This document shows, one piece after another, positions 7,659 through 14,021 of a DNA stretch of 16,709 nucleotides (the stretch's first letter is position 1; the number at the start of each line of letters is the position of its first letter). The translations under genes and the position numbers were made by a program. Source of the stretch: Candidatus Aminicenantota bacterium (GTDB lineage: Bacteria > Acidobacteriota > Aminicenantia > UBA2199); assembly GCA_026393775.1 (NCBI GenBank), contig JAPKZM010000303.1, positions 1 through 16,709 on the forward strand, read 5' to 3'. The notes beneath the pieces were generated by a model. That model was not told where the DNA came from, did not search any database, and was given only the letters and a program-made list of their open reading frames with translations.

Positions 7659-8255
7659 ATGAACATCGCCCCGAAACGGATCATCGGCAACTGGACGCAT
7701 GGTTGGGCTTTGGACCAGCATACGATCCACAGCACTGCCAGCGAATTCGCGAACAGCGGGCGTCCCGAATTCGGGACCGCAAGGACCGAAACCGGCGAAG
7801 CGCTGTACAAATTGAAATACCGTGCCGACATGGCACAAGTCGAACCCATCGCCCAAGCGGTTGCCGATTTCATCCTCAGCAGGTCCGAGCTCTGGGATAT
7901 CCAGGCGGTCCTGGCTGTGCCGCCGTCGGATACGCGGCGCTCTTTCCAGCCCGTGGCGGCGCTCGCAGCGCGGATCGGCGAGCGGCTCGGCCTGCCAGCC
8001 CCCGATGACTACCTGCTGAAAGTAAAGCAGACCATGCCGCTAAAAAGCATTGCCGGCAAGCGCACGCGCCGGGGTGAACTGGCGAACGCCTTTGCGGTCG
8101 CGGACCAGCGTTTCGCCAACTTGCATGTCCTCCTGTTCGACGACCTTTTCCGCTCAGGTGAAACGTTCAAAGCGGTAACGGCCGCTTTGCTTTTCCTCGG
8201 CAAAATCGCGCAGGTTTCCGTGGTCGCGGCGACTAGCACCCGCTCGAACCGATGA
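7659..8255 (+). CDS. ComF-like phosphoribosyltransferase without zinc finger, 198 aa
   Basis: A type I phosphoribosyltransferase-fold protein. The PRPP-binding loop is VLLFDDLFRSGETFKA (157-172), the usual hydrophobic-x-DD-x-TTG motif with 'FRSG' in place of 'TTG'. The upstream VLAVPPSDTRRSFQPVAALA (84-103) and the KRTRRGELANAFAV segment (134-147) resemble ComF. The four-cysteine zinc finger at the ComF N-terminus is absent; instead there is an uncharacterised ~60-residue N-terminal part (NWTHGWALDQHTIHS...). The start is taken as ATG 7659; a TTG at 7650 in frame is possible, and neither has an SD, so initiation may be nearly leaderless. Its stop overlaps the next ATG by four bases (ATGA), implying coupled translation with the DprA-like partner. 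This resembles ShosT-like toxins of ShosTA systems; a competence role is the alternative. The target is unknown. Confidence 0.82.
   Translation: MNIAPKRIIGNWTHGWALDQHTIHSTASEFANSGRPEFGTARTETGEALYKLKYRADMAQVEPIAQAVADFILSRSELWDIQAVLAVPPSDTRRSFQPVAALAARIGERLGLPAPDDYLLKVKQTMPLKSIAGKRTRRGELANAFAVADQRFANLHVLLFDDLFRSGETFKAVTAALLFLGKIAQVSVVAATSTRSNR
7741..7777. repeat. Two GAATTC-centred palindromes inside the PRTase gene
   Basis: GCGAATTCGC (7741-7750) and GTCCCGAATTCGGGAC (7762-7777) are perfect palindromes of 10 and 16 bp sharing the core CGAATTCG, with centres 24 bp apart, in codons ~28-40. They could be a binding site or a chance of codon use; nothing else supports a role. Confidence 0.4.
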
Positions 8256-9208
8256 ACACGGTTGAAGGAAAAGCCTGGCGTATCCTGGCCAACGCCAAAG
8301 AGATTGGACCGAGGACCCTGTGGCGAATAGCCGACTATCTTGCCCAAGAAGGCAAACCAGCATCCTGGCTGCTCAGAGATGCCAGAAAAATAGAAGATCT
8401 AATAAATAAAAACAGGGTCGGCGCCGCAAAGCCGGTTTTTTTTGAACAGCCAAATGGGGAAGCAACCCAATCCGGGAAAGGTCAGATAACCGTGATTTAT
8501 CCCCTCCATCCCGGTTTTCCGCCGGCAATCAAAATTTTAAAAGATGAATTTTCACTACCCGCGCTTCTATACGTGTGGGGGAACATGGCGATTCTTTCGC
8601 GGCCCGCTGTGGCGATCATCGGCAGGCGGAATGCGGGAAAGGGAGAGCTAGAGGCGGCCGCTGCTTTAGCCAGTGAACTCGCAAGCCACGGGGTCAATGT
8701 CGTTTCCGGTTATGCCGCCGGCATTGATACCGCGGCGCACCTGGCTGCCCTGCGCGCAAACGGGACGACCAGCGTTATCTTGGCCGAAGGGATTTGTCGT
8801 TTCCAGGCCAAGCCGGAATTGAAAGATCATTTGACAGCGGATAACACCCTAGTGATTTCCCAATTCACACCCGACGCGCGCTGGGCGGCATATATGGCCA
8901 TGACCCGCAATAAGTTGATCGGCGCCCTTTCCGGCGCCTTGGTGGTAATTGCTTCGGGGCCGGAGCGTGATGCGGGCAAAAAAAACAGCGGTACGTTTAA
9001 CGCCGCCATCTCCTCCTTGAAAATGAGAATTCCTGTCTTCGTTGCTGTTCCATCTTTCTTTAGCGATCCGCCGGCAGGCAACGGCCAGCTTATCGCAAAA
9101 GGCGGTCGCGCCTGGGATCCGGCAGAAGGAGCTGAACCGGTTTTGACCGCCCTGAGCTCCCTAGTTCAAAAGACGCCTGGGCAGCTCCCCCTCTTCCCGG
9201 AAGAGTGA
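8252..9208 (+). CDS. DprA/SMF-like Rossmann protein, 318 aa
   Basis: A divergent member of the DprA (DNA processing protein A) family, which in competent bacteria loads RecA on incoming single-stranded DNA. In order: an N-terminal helical part with KEIGPRTLWRIADYL (~16-30), a YPLHPGFP segment (83-90), then the Rossmann core AIIGRRNAGKGE (121-132), SGYAAGIDTAAHLAAL (152-167), VILAEGI (175-181) and the TRNKLIGALSGALVVI block (218-233) in place of the canonical RNRIIAGLS. A GTFNAA (248-252) follows, close to the usual SGSL.TA. The C-terminal winged helix of many DprAs is missing, replaced by a short PGQLPLFPEE tail. It overlaps the preceding PRTase gene by four bases. In ShosTA-type modules a DprA-like protein is the antitoxin to a PRTase toxin, so an antitoxin/immunity role is plausible; a housekeeping DprA role cannot be excluded. 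Confidence 0.88.
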   Translation: MNTVEGKAWRILANAKEIGPRTLWRIADYLAQEGKPASWLLRDARKIEDLINKNRVGAAKPVFFEQPNGEATQSGKGQITVIYPLHPGFPPAIKILKDEFSLPALLYVWGNMAILSRPAVAIIGRRNAGKGELEAAAALASELASHGVNVVSGYAAGIDTAAHLAALRANGTTSVILAEGICRFQAKPELKDHLTADNTLVISQFTPDARWAAYMAMTRNKLIGALSGALVVIASGPERDAGKKNSGTFNAAISSLKMRIPVFVAVPSFFSDPPAGNGQLIAKGGRAWDPAEGAEPVLTALSSLVQKTPGQLPLFPEE

Positions 9209-9212
9209 GGCA

Positions 9213-9240
9213 GGTCCCCTGTTGGCAGCCTCAGGGGACC
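9213..9240. terminator. Perfect 9-bp hairpin between convergent genes
   Basis: GGTCCCCTG (9213-9221) pairs fully with CAGGGGACC (9232-9240) around a 10-base loop. It sits five bases after the stop of the DprA-like gene and 15 bases from the end of the convergent BON gene. It lacks a U-tract on either strand, so it may act as a stabilising 3' structure or a factor-assisted bidirectional terminator. Confidence 0.6.
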
Positions 9241-9255
9241 ATGCTCATCGGCAGT

Positions 9256-9795
9256 TCACTTCTGGACTGTAAGGTTATTGGTGACGGAAAAAACGTCGTT
9301 GACCTTTCGGGCGGCCAGGAATGCGAAGCGGCTGTCGCCCTCATTGGATACAACGCCTTCCAGCGTCACGTGTCCGCCATTGACGATGATATGGATCGAG
9401 GGAGTAGGGCCAAGAGCATAACGGTAGAGATCGGCCGTACCGAAAACGCGGCGGTAGACCTGCAGGCGTAAAGCATCGTCGCTGCGCGACAAGGGCAGGA
9501 TCTTGATTTCGTTGCTGACTTTGCCCACACCCGCCAAATTGGCCACGCGGCGGGAAATCTCTTCCTTGGTGATCGGCAGCAGCACCTGACCCAACAGGGT
9601 GACATTGTTGCCGTCCAGCCTGTAAGAAAGGCTGTCAAAAACACCGTAATGGGGAGCCAGGATAATCGCATTTTGGATCTCCGTTCCAAAGTTGACGGCC
9701 GGTTGGACAACCGGCTCCTGAACCTGGGGCGCACCCGGCAGGATGAAGGTACAAAAGGCCAGGAGCAGCAAACTCGCTAAATAGACATTTTTCAT
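9256..9795 (-). CDS. Secreted BON-domain protein, 179 aa
   Basis: A probable periplasmic protein with two BON (bacterial OsmY and nodulation) domains, a fold tied to phospholipid or membrane binding. The first ~24 residues (MKNVYLASLLLLAFCTFILPGAP) are a signal peptide. BON 1 is about 40-100 (YRLDGNNVTLLGQV...GVGKVSNEIKIL), BON 2 about 107-178 (IHIIVNGGHVTLEGVV...VFSVTNNLTV); both carry the G-x-V-T-L-x-G-x-V core and the V-x-N final strand. The start at 9795 has a strong AAGGAGGTAACC. The frame stays open another 70 codons upstream, but that part is not protein-like and has no SD. The gene stands alone, convergent with the DprA-like gene and divergent from the RDD gene. OsmY-type proteins respond to envelope stress; that role is inferred. 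Confidence 0.88.
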   Translation of the reverse strand: MKNVYLASLLLLAFCTFILPGAPQVQEPVVQPAVNFGTEIQNAIILAPHYGVFDSLSYRLDGNNVTLLGQVLLPITKEEISRRVANLAGVGKVSNEIKILPLSRSDDALRLQVYRRVFGTADLYRYALGPTPSIHIIVNGGHVTLEGVVSNEGDSRFAFLAARKVNDVFSVTNNLTVQK

Positions 9796-9919
9796 GGTTA
9801 CCTCCTTTTCACAATATGAGAACAAATTGGTTATATATATCTTGCAGAAATTATAATTTTTTAGACTGCGGGGAATTGCTGCCATTTCATTATTGTCAAC
9901 ATCTGATCTGGAGGCCTGA

Positions 9920-9948
9920 TTGACATTGAGCGCGGATTTCCCCAGAAT
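9920..9948 (+). promoter_or_regulatory. Promoter for the RDD-protein gene
   Basis: TTGACA (9920-9925), a 17-base spacer, CAGAAT (9943-9948, 4/6). The expected start is near 9955, just before the AAAGGAG that serves the ATG at 9973. Confidence 0.5.
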
Positions 9949-9972
9949 AGTAGAAATGTCAAAGGAGTCGAA

Positions 9973-10557
9973 ATGATCCAAAAGCACAAAGCGCATCCCG
10001 AGCAAGCCGGTTTTTTTAAGCGATTTCTGGCATTCATGATCGACAATTTGATCATTATGCTTATTTCACTCATTGTTTTTTTCTCCCTTTCTGAGATCGC
10101 GGCGGCGCGGCGCGGTGAAAAGGGGGAGTTTTCCCGGATGCTGAACGCGATTAAAAGTGGAGAGGCCGTGGTAGTTGGCGTCCGCAAGAATAGCCAACCC
10201 GCAGAGGCGGAGAATAGAAACAACCGCGGGGGAAAAACATATTTTGTCGGCGGCGAAAAATTCAACATCCTGTTCGAATTCTTCATCGGCTATATTTATT
10301 ACGTCCTGTTCTTCCGCTCCGGGGGCCGTACCCCCGGCAAGCGGCTGTTACGCCTGCGCGTAATTGACCTGAAGGGGCGGCAACGACTGGGCTGGTACCA
10401 GTCGCTGGAACGCGCCCATGGTTATGCGGCATCCACCCTGCTGGCATTCCTGGGATTCTTGCAGGTGCTCTGGGACCACGAGGGACTGACCATGCATGAC
10501 AAGCTGGCCGGGACCACGGTCATCCGAATCAAAAAGGAGTTCAAAGGCGGTCATTGA
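9973..10557 (+). CDS. RDD-family membrane protein, 194 aa
   Basis: An integral membrane protein of the RDD family; some members are implicated in ion transport or salt tolerance, most are uncharacterised. The N-terminal block AGFFKRFLAFMIDNLIIML (12-30) holds the family Arg17 and Asp24 at the start of the first membrane helix (~19-40). A soluble insertion (~45-95, rich in R, G, N) precedes helix 2 (~97-114), then RTPGKRLLRLRVIDLKG (119-135), helix 3 (~151-167), and the C-terminal signature LTMHDKLAGTTVI (172-184), which carries the second family Asp. The start at 9973 has AAAGGAG five bases upstream. The 50-residue loop between helix 1 and helix 2 is longer than in minimal family members. It appears to be a single-gene unit. 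Confidence 0.88.
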   Translation: MIQKHKAHPEQAGFFKRFLAFMIDNLIIMLISLIVFFSLSEIAAARRGEKGEFSRMLNAIKSGEAVVVGVRKNSQPAEAENRNNRGGKTYFVGGEKFNILFEFFIGYIYYVLFFRSGGRTPGKRLLRLRVIDLKGRQRLGWYQSLERAHGYAASTLLAFLGFLQVLWDHEGLTMHDKLAGTTVIRIKKEFKGGH

Positions 10558-10620
10558 GAATATAGGCCAGGTTTCCAGGAAACCGGTTCAGCGAGCTCGA
10601 GCTGATCCCTTGATATTCTC
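10556..10620. other. Nested inverted repeats after the RDD gene (possible three-way-junction RNA)
   Basis: An outer 8-bp stem GAGAATAT (10556-10563)/ATATTCTC (10613-10620) encloses two smaller inverted repeats: GGTTTCC-A-GGAAACC (10570-10584) and TCAGC-N8-GCTGA (10588-10605). The outer stem begins within the RDD stop codon. No U-tract follows on the plus strand (the next bases are TCTAAAAAAATT), so it is not a classic terminator; it may be a 3' stability element or factor-dependent terminator. Confidence 0.45.
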
Positions 10621-10623
10621 TCT

Positions 10624-10684
10624 AAAAAAATTAAAAAATTAAATTAATTCGAACAATTCGAATTGATTTGCCGTATACTATATT
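10624..10684 (+). promoter_or_regulatory. padR promoter region with A/T-rich upstream element
   Basis: A run of A and T (10624-10649) looks like an UP element. Two overlapping -10 candidates follow, TATACT (10674-10679) and TATATT (10679-10684). No good TTGACA box exists; the -35 position for TATATT (10657-10662, 16-base spacer) reads TTCGAA and lies inside the left operator repeat. That arrangement suggests RNA polymerase and a repressor compete for the same bases. Confidence 0.5.
10646..10664. promoter_or_regulatory. Left operator-like inverted repeat
   Basis: AATTCGAA-CAA-TTCGAATT is a perfect 19-bp inverted repeat with 8-bp arms, covering the expected -35 of the padR promoter. It shares core and spacer length with the second repeat 39 bp downstream. 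Likely a binding site of the dimeric PadR protein encoded next. Confidence 0.7.
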
Positions 10685-10703
10685 ACTTCGAATTATTCGA
10701 AGT
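10685..10703. promoter_or_regulatory. Right operator-like inverted repeat
   Basis: ACTTCGAA-TTA-TTCGAAGT is a perfect 19-bp inverted repeat starting directly after the TATATT -10 box and covering the expected transcription start. It ends 13 bases before the padR ATG. Same TTCGAA-N3-TTCGAA core as the left repeat. Confidence 0.7.
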
Positions 10704-10716
10704 GAAAAGAGGAGCC

Positions 10717-11043
10717 ATGAAAGAACTGACAAGAAAGGAAGAGCAGGTCCTGCTGGCCGTTCACCATCTCCAGGATGAAGCGTGCCTGATCACCATTTGC
10801 GAACAGGTCTTCCGCTATACCGGCAACCGCTACTCGCCGGGGACGATCTACGCTCCCCTGAACCGCCTGGACATCAACGGCTACATTGAGGCCCGCAGCG
10901 GCCGCAACCCGGAATTCGCCAGCAAGAAGCCGATACGTTTTTACCGCTTGACCCCAAAGGGCCATGCCGCCCTGGTGGAATTGCAGAAAGCCTACAGCCG
11001 GCTTTGGACAGGGTTTGAAACGCCGGCAGAGGAGAAAATATGA
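10717..11043 (+). CDS. PadR-family transcriptional regulator, 108 aa
   Basis: A small winged-helix DNA-binding protein of the PadR family. Residues 1-80 form the domain: LTRKEEQVLLAVHHL (4-18), a recognition region with YSPGTIYAPLNRLDINGYIEARSG (39-62), and the wing KPIRFYRLTPKGHAAL (71-86) with the family Y-x-L-T-x-x-G motif. Canonical PadR reads S.GTiYp.L.rLe..GlI; here it is SPGTIYAPLNRLDINGYI. The C-terminal helix is short (to 108), a PadR-s2-like form. The ATG at 10717 has GAGGAG only two bases away, an unusually tight spacing; a GTG 15 bases upstream is less likely. Its stop overlaps the permease ATG (ATGA). The two perfect inverted repeats in front suggest autoregulation, as is usual for this family, with the permease controlled in the same operon. 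Confidence 0.93.
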   Translation: MKELTRKEEQVLLAVHHLQDEACLITICEQVFRYTGNRYSPGTIYAPLNRLDINGYIEARSGRNPEFASKKPIRFYRLTPKGHAALVELQKAYSRLWTGFETPAEEKI

Positions 11044-13706
11044 AAAATGAAAATCAAGCCAAGCCGCCTTTTAAATTCCTGCGGCGTTTACTACCCATCG
11101 ACGAAATCGACGATGTGGACGGATGTTTCGAGGAAATGTATGCGCGGGCAGTTTCGCAAAAAGGCACCGGCTACGCCAAACGCTGGATTTTGCTGCAAGC
11201 ATTGAAATCGTTGCCCGGATTTCTCACTCACCTGATTTATTGGAAACTGCTGATGCTGAAAAACACCTTGGGGATCACATTGCGCAACATGCTGAAAAAC
11301 AAGGGGTTTTTCCTGATCAAGGTCTTCGGCCTGGCCTCGGGCGTCGCCTGCGGCATGGTGGTCATCCTCTATGTGGTCAATGAGCTGACCTATGATACCT
11401 ATCATCCGGACCATGAGCGGATCTACCGCATCGCCAACCGCCGTATCACCGAAATCGGCGAATTCTCCGGCGCCGAGACACCCGGCCCCCTGGCCGTCGC
11501 CATTAAAGAAGAGCTCAGCCAGGCCGAAAATGTGGCCCGGGTGATCCCGCCGTTTGAAAATTCCAAACATGTCCTGGTGACCCGGGGCGAGAACCGTTTT
11601 TTCGAGAAGCAGGTCTGGTTCGTCGATGCCGAGATCCTCAAGATCCTGAGTATCCCTTTCCTGGAGGGCAGCGCCCGCACGGCCCTGGCGCGGCCGAAAA
11701 CGGTCGTCATCAGCGCCGGCACGGCCCGCAAATATTTCGGTGACCTGCCGCCGCTGGGCCGCAGCCTGAGCATCGAGCTTGATTATGACACCGGTGCGGC
11801 CGTGACCGAGGACTTCCAGGTGACCGGGGTCGTCCGCGATGCCCCGGCCAACACCCACTTCAAATACGATATGCTGATCTCCATGCCCACGCTGCAGGCC
11901 TATGTGCCCTCCCTCGACCAGGACTGGGGTGAATACCACTCCAAGCGTACCTATGTGAAACTCGGCCGGAATGTTTCCCCGGAGGCTTTTGCGCGGCAAC
12001 TGCGGCCCTATTCGGAACAGATCGCATCGGATTTTGCCAAGCGCGTGGGAAAGCCGATGCGCCTGCACGAATTTTTTCTCCAGCCCCTGGATTCGCTGCA
12101 CATGAAATCCAATCTTACTGCCGAGACCGAACCGACCGGCAATATGTATTATGTGTATATCTATTCCTTTGCGGCTTTGCTGATCCTGCTGATCGGGTGC
12201 ATCAATTTCGTCAACCTCTCGGCCACCCTGGCCGCGGCCCGCAGTCGTGAAGTGGGCATCCGCAAAACGCTCGGCGGCAGCCGCTGGGACCTGGTTTTTC
12301 AGTTTCTTGGCGAATCACAGATCGTCACTTTCTTCGCTTTCCTCGTGGCGTTTGCCTTCCTCTCCCTGCTGCTGCGTTATTTCAACCGCATGGCGGGTAC
12401 GGCCATCACGTTCCAGGCCCTTGGCCAACCGCTAGTCCTGGGTTCGCTCCTGGTCCTTTTCCTGGTCGTCGGGTTCAGTGCCGGCATGTACCCGGCCCTG
12501 ATCCTTTCCAGGTTTAAACCGGTCAGCATACTGAAAAACCAGCACATGCCGGGAAAACAGGGCAATGTTGTACAGCGCTTGCTGGTCCTGGGCCAGTTCG
12601 CCATCTGCATCTTCATGGTGGTGTGCACACTGGTAGTATTCCACCAGTTGACCTTCATGAAAGGGAAAGCCCTTGGATTTTCCCGGGAGCAAAAGCTGAT
12701 CCTGGAGGTCAAAAGCAACCAGGCCTACTTCCGGAACAATTACGAAGCCATAAAAAGTGATTTTCTAAAAAATGGCGGGATCACCAACGCTACAGTGTCA
12801 TCGTCGGTTCCCGGAGAGGCCATTGAGAGCGGGTATTACCTGCAAAAAGGGGCTTCTTTCATCCCCCTGAATTCCAAAAGGCTGAAGGTCCTGACCGTGG
12901 ACTATGATTTCATAAGATCCTATGGTATCGCCATGGCCTCGGGCCGGCCTTTCCAAAAAGACGTGGGAAATGACGAGGCGGCTGCTTATATCGTCAACGA
13001 AGCCGGCGCCCGCGAAATGGGTTTTACGACGCAAAGCGTTCTGGGTACGGTCTGGACCGCCCATTACCACCGCAAGACCAAGAGCGTTATCGGCGTGACC
13101 AAAGATTTTCATTTCCTGGGGCTGAAGGACAGTGTCGAACCCATATTGCTGGACATTGAAAATTCCCTGTTGCGGACCATCACCTTGACGCTGGATACCA
13201 AGCGCATTTCCCAAGCCCTGGCTGCCGTGAAGGAAACGTGGGCCGTCCATTTCCCCGGCGTTCCCTTCGAATATGCGTTCCTGGATGAAATGTTCGGCAA
13301 GGTCTATCAATATGAGGAGCAGATGGGGAAATTGCTGGCGATGATATCCGGCCTGGGCATCGCCATCGCCTTTCTCGGGCTTTACGGCATGGTTGTGTTC
13401 TATGCTCGCCAGCGCAGAAAAGAGATGGCCATCCGCCGGGTTGTCGGTGCTTCGACGGTTATCGTCGCCTTGCTGATGACCCGCCGATTTGTTTCGCTGG
13501 TATTTCTGGCCGGTATCACCGCCATCCCCTTGTCATATGTTGCCACATCACGGTGGCTGCAGGATTTTGCTTACCGTATCCAGCCGGGTTTTCCTGTCTT
13601 TGCCTTCGCCTTCCTTTCGGCCTTCCTGATCGCCATGGCCGCGGTGCTGCTGCAAACCTTGCGCGCCGCCCGCGACAACCCGGTGGACTCACTGCGCAGC
13701 GAATAA
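11040..13706 (+). CDS. FtsX/MacB-type ABC transporter permease with N-terminal prefix domain, 888 aa
   Basis: A large membrane permease with two FtsX units. Residues 1-75 are a soluble prefix (PFKFLRRLLPIDEIDDVDGCFEEMY...) found on permeases next to PadR genes. Probable membrane helices: ~91-113, 371-395, 424-446, 463-490, 511-537, 765-790, 808-834, 851-874. The two large extracytoplasmic parts (~115-370 and ~540-760) match the MacB-type periplasmic core. FtsX signatures are RSREVGIRKTLGGSRWDLV (401-419) and RRKEMAIRRVVGAS (792-805), both with the E-x-G/A-I-R-K/R pattern that contacts an ATPase. No ATPase gene is in the window, so it either borrows one or works mechanically. Such proteins export peptides, lipoproteins or antibiotics, or sense envelope stress; the substrate is unknown. 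It is translationally coupled to the PadR gene by a 4-base overlap. Confidence 0.93.
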   Translation: MKNENQAKPPFKFLRRLLPIDEIDDVDGCFEEMYARAVSQKGTGYAKRWILLQALKSLPGFLTHLIYWKLLMLKNTLGITLRNMLKNKGFFLIKVFGLASGVACGMVVILYVVNELTYDTYHPDHERIYRIANRRITEIGEFSGAETPGPLAVAIKEELSQAENVARVIPPFENSKHVLVTRGENRFFEKQVWFVDAEILKILSIPFLEGSARTALARPKTVVISAGTARKYFGDLPPLGRSLSIELDYDTGAAVTEDFQVTGVVRDAPANTHFKYDMLISMPTLQAYVPSLDQDWGEYHSKRTYVKLGRNVSPEAFARQLRPYSEQIASDFAKRVGKPMRLHEFFLQPLDSLHMKSNLTAETEPTGNMYYVYIYSFAALLILLIGCINFVNLSATLAAARSREVGIRKTLGGSRWDLVFQFLGESQIVTFFAFLVAFAFLSLLLRYFNRMAGTAITFQALGQPLVLGSLLVLFLVVGFSAGMYPALILSRFKPVSILKNQHMPGKQGNVVQRLLVLGQFAICIFMVVCTLVVFHQLTFMKGKALGFSREQKLILEVKSNQAYFRNNYEAIKSDFLKNGGITNATVSSSVPGEAIESGYYLQKGASFIPLNSKRLKVLTVDYDFIRSYGIAMASGRPFQKDVGNDEAAAYIVNEAGAREMGFTTQSVLGTVWTAHYHRKTKSVIGVTKDFHFLGLKDSVEPILLDIENSLLRTITLTLDTKRISQALAAVKETWAVHFPGVPFEYAFLDEMFGKVYQYEEQMGKLLAMISGLGIAIAFLGLYGMVVFYARQRRKEMAIRRVVGASTVIVALLMTRRFVSLVFLAGITAIPLSYVATSRWLQDFAYRIQPGFPVFAFAFLSAFLIAMAAVLLQTLRAARDNPVDSLRSE

Positions 13707-13713
13707 AGCGATT

Positions 13714-13742
13714 TTGACAATCACCTGGAAAAACCCTATATT
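13714..13742 (+). promoter_or_regulatory. Strong promoter predicted to give a leaderless transcript
   Basis: TTGACA (13714-13719), a 17-base spacer, TATATT (13737-13742, 5/6). Only six bases separate the -10 box from the ATG at 13749, so transcription would start at or within a base or two of the A of the start codon. There is no Shine-Dalgarno sequence. Confidence 0.65.
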
Positions 13743-13748
13743 TCATTC

Positions 13749-14021
13749 ATGAAAAATCGCTTTTCCCGGCTGCTGGCGATCACCTCCCTAGCAGTGGCCC
13801 TTCCTGTGTTCTCCCAAGTACTGCCCTTCGAGATCCTCGGCCTGAAAGATGGCATCCCCCAATCACAGGTCTTGGCCCTGGCCCAGGTTGAATCCGCAGA
13901 ATTCCGCGCTTTGGCCGTGACCGCCGAGGGGCTCTGGCTGGGAACCACGCGCGGCGCCATCCACTATGAGGTGCGGCCGCGGGCGCCTGGCAAAGTAAAT
14001 TCCCATGCGCCGCCACACTAA
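13749..14021 (+). pseudogene. Truncated Reg_prop beta-propeller sensor fragment, 90 aa
   Basis: The protein starts with a signal peptide (MKNRFSRLLAITSLAVALPVFSQ) and then FEILGLKDGIPQSQVLALAQ (27-46), the usual opening of extracellular Reg_prop (two-component regulator propeller) sensors, where a D-x-x-G-x-x-W-x-G-T blade motif follows. Here the next text, FRALAVTAEGLWLGTTRGAIHY (52-73), reads like a later blade, as if the middle were deleted, and the frame then ends after an Arg/Pro-rich tail of 17 residues. No kinase or further blades follow. The most likely reading is a decayed sensor gene with an internal deletion; a genuine short secreted protein is possible, because the promoter is intact. 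Translation would be leaderless. Confidence 0.6.

Noticed and set aside
7659..9208. Simple assignment of the pair as competence genes comF and dprA
   Set aside because: The ComF zinc finger and the DprA C-terminal winged helix are absent and key motifs diverge; kept as the alternative, not as the call.
9895..9900. TTGACA on the minus strand upstream of the BON gene as a -35 box
   Set aside because: No -10-like hexamer lies 16-18 bases downstream. A TATAAT at 9850-9855 exists, but its own -35 position is poor, so no promoter is called.
9796..10005. Extra 70 codons upstream of the BON protein in the same frame
   Set aside because: A strong AAGGAGGTAACC and a signal peptide start at 9795; the extension has neither an SD nor protein-like composition and would overlap the RDD gene start.
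11091..12101. Minus-strand open frame of 336 codons opposite the permease
   Set aside because: Shadow frame inside a well-supported FtsX-like permease; low-complexity His/Gly/Gln-rich translation.
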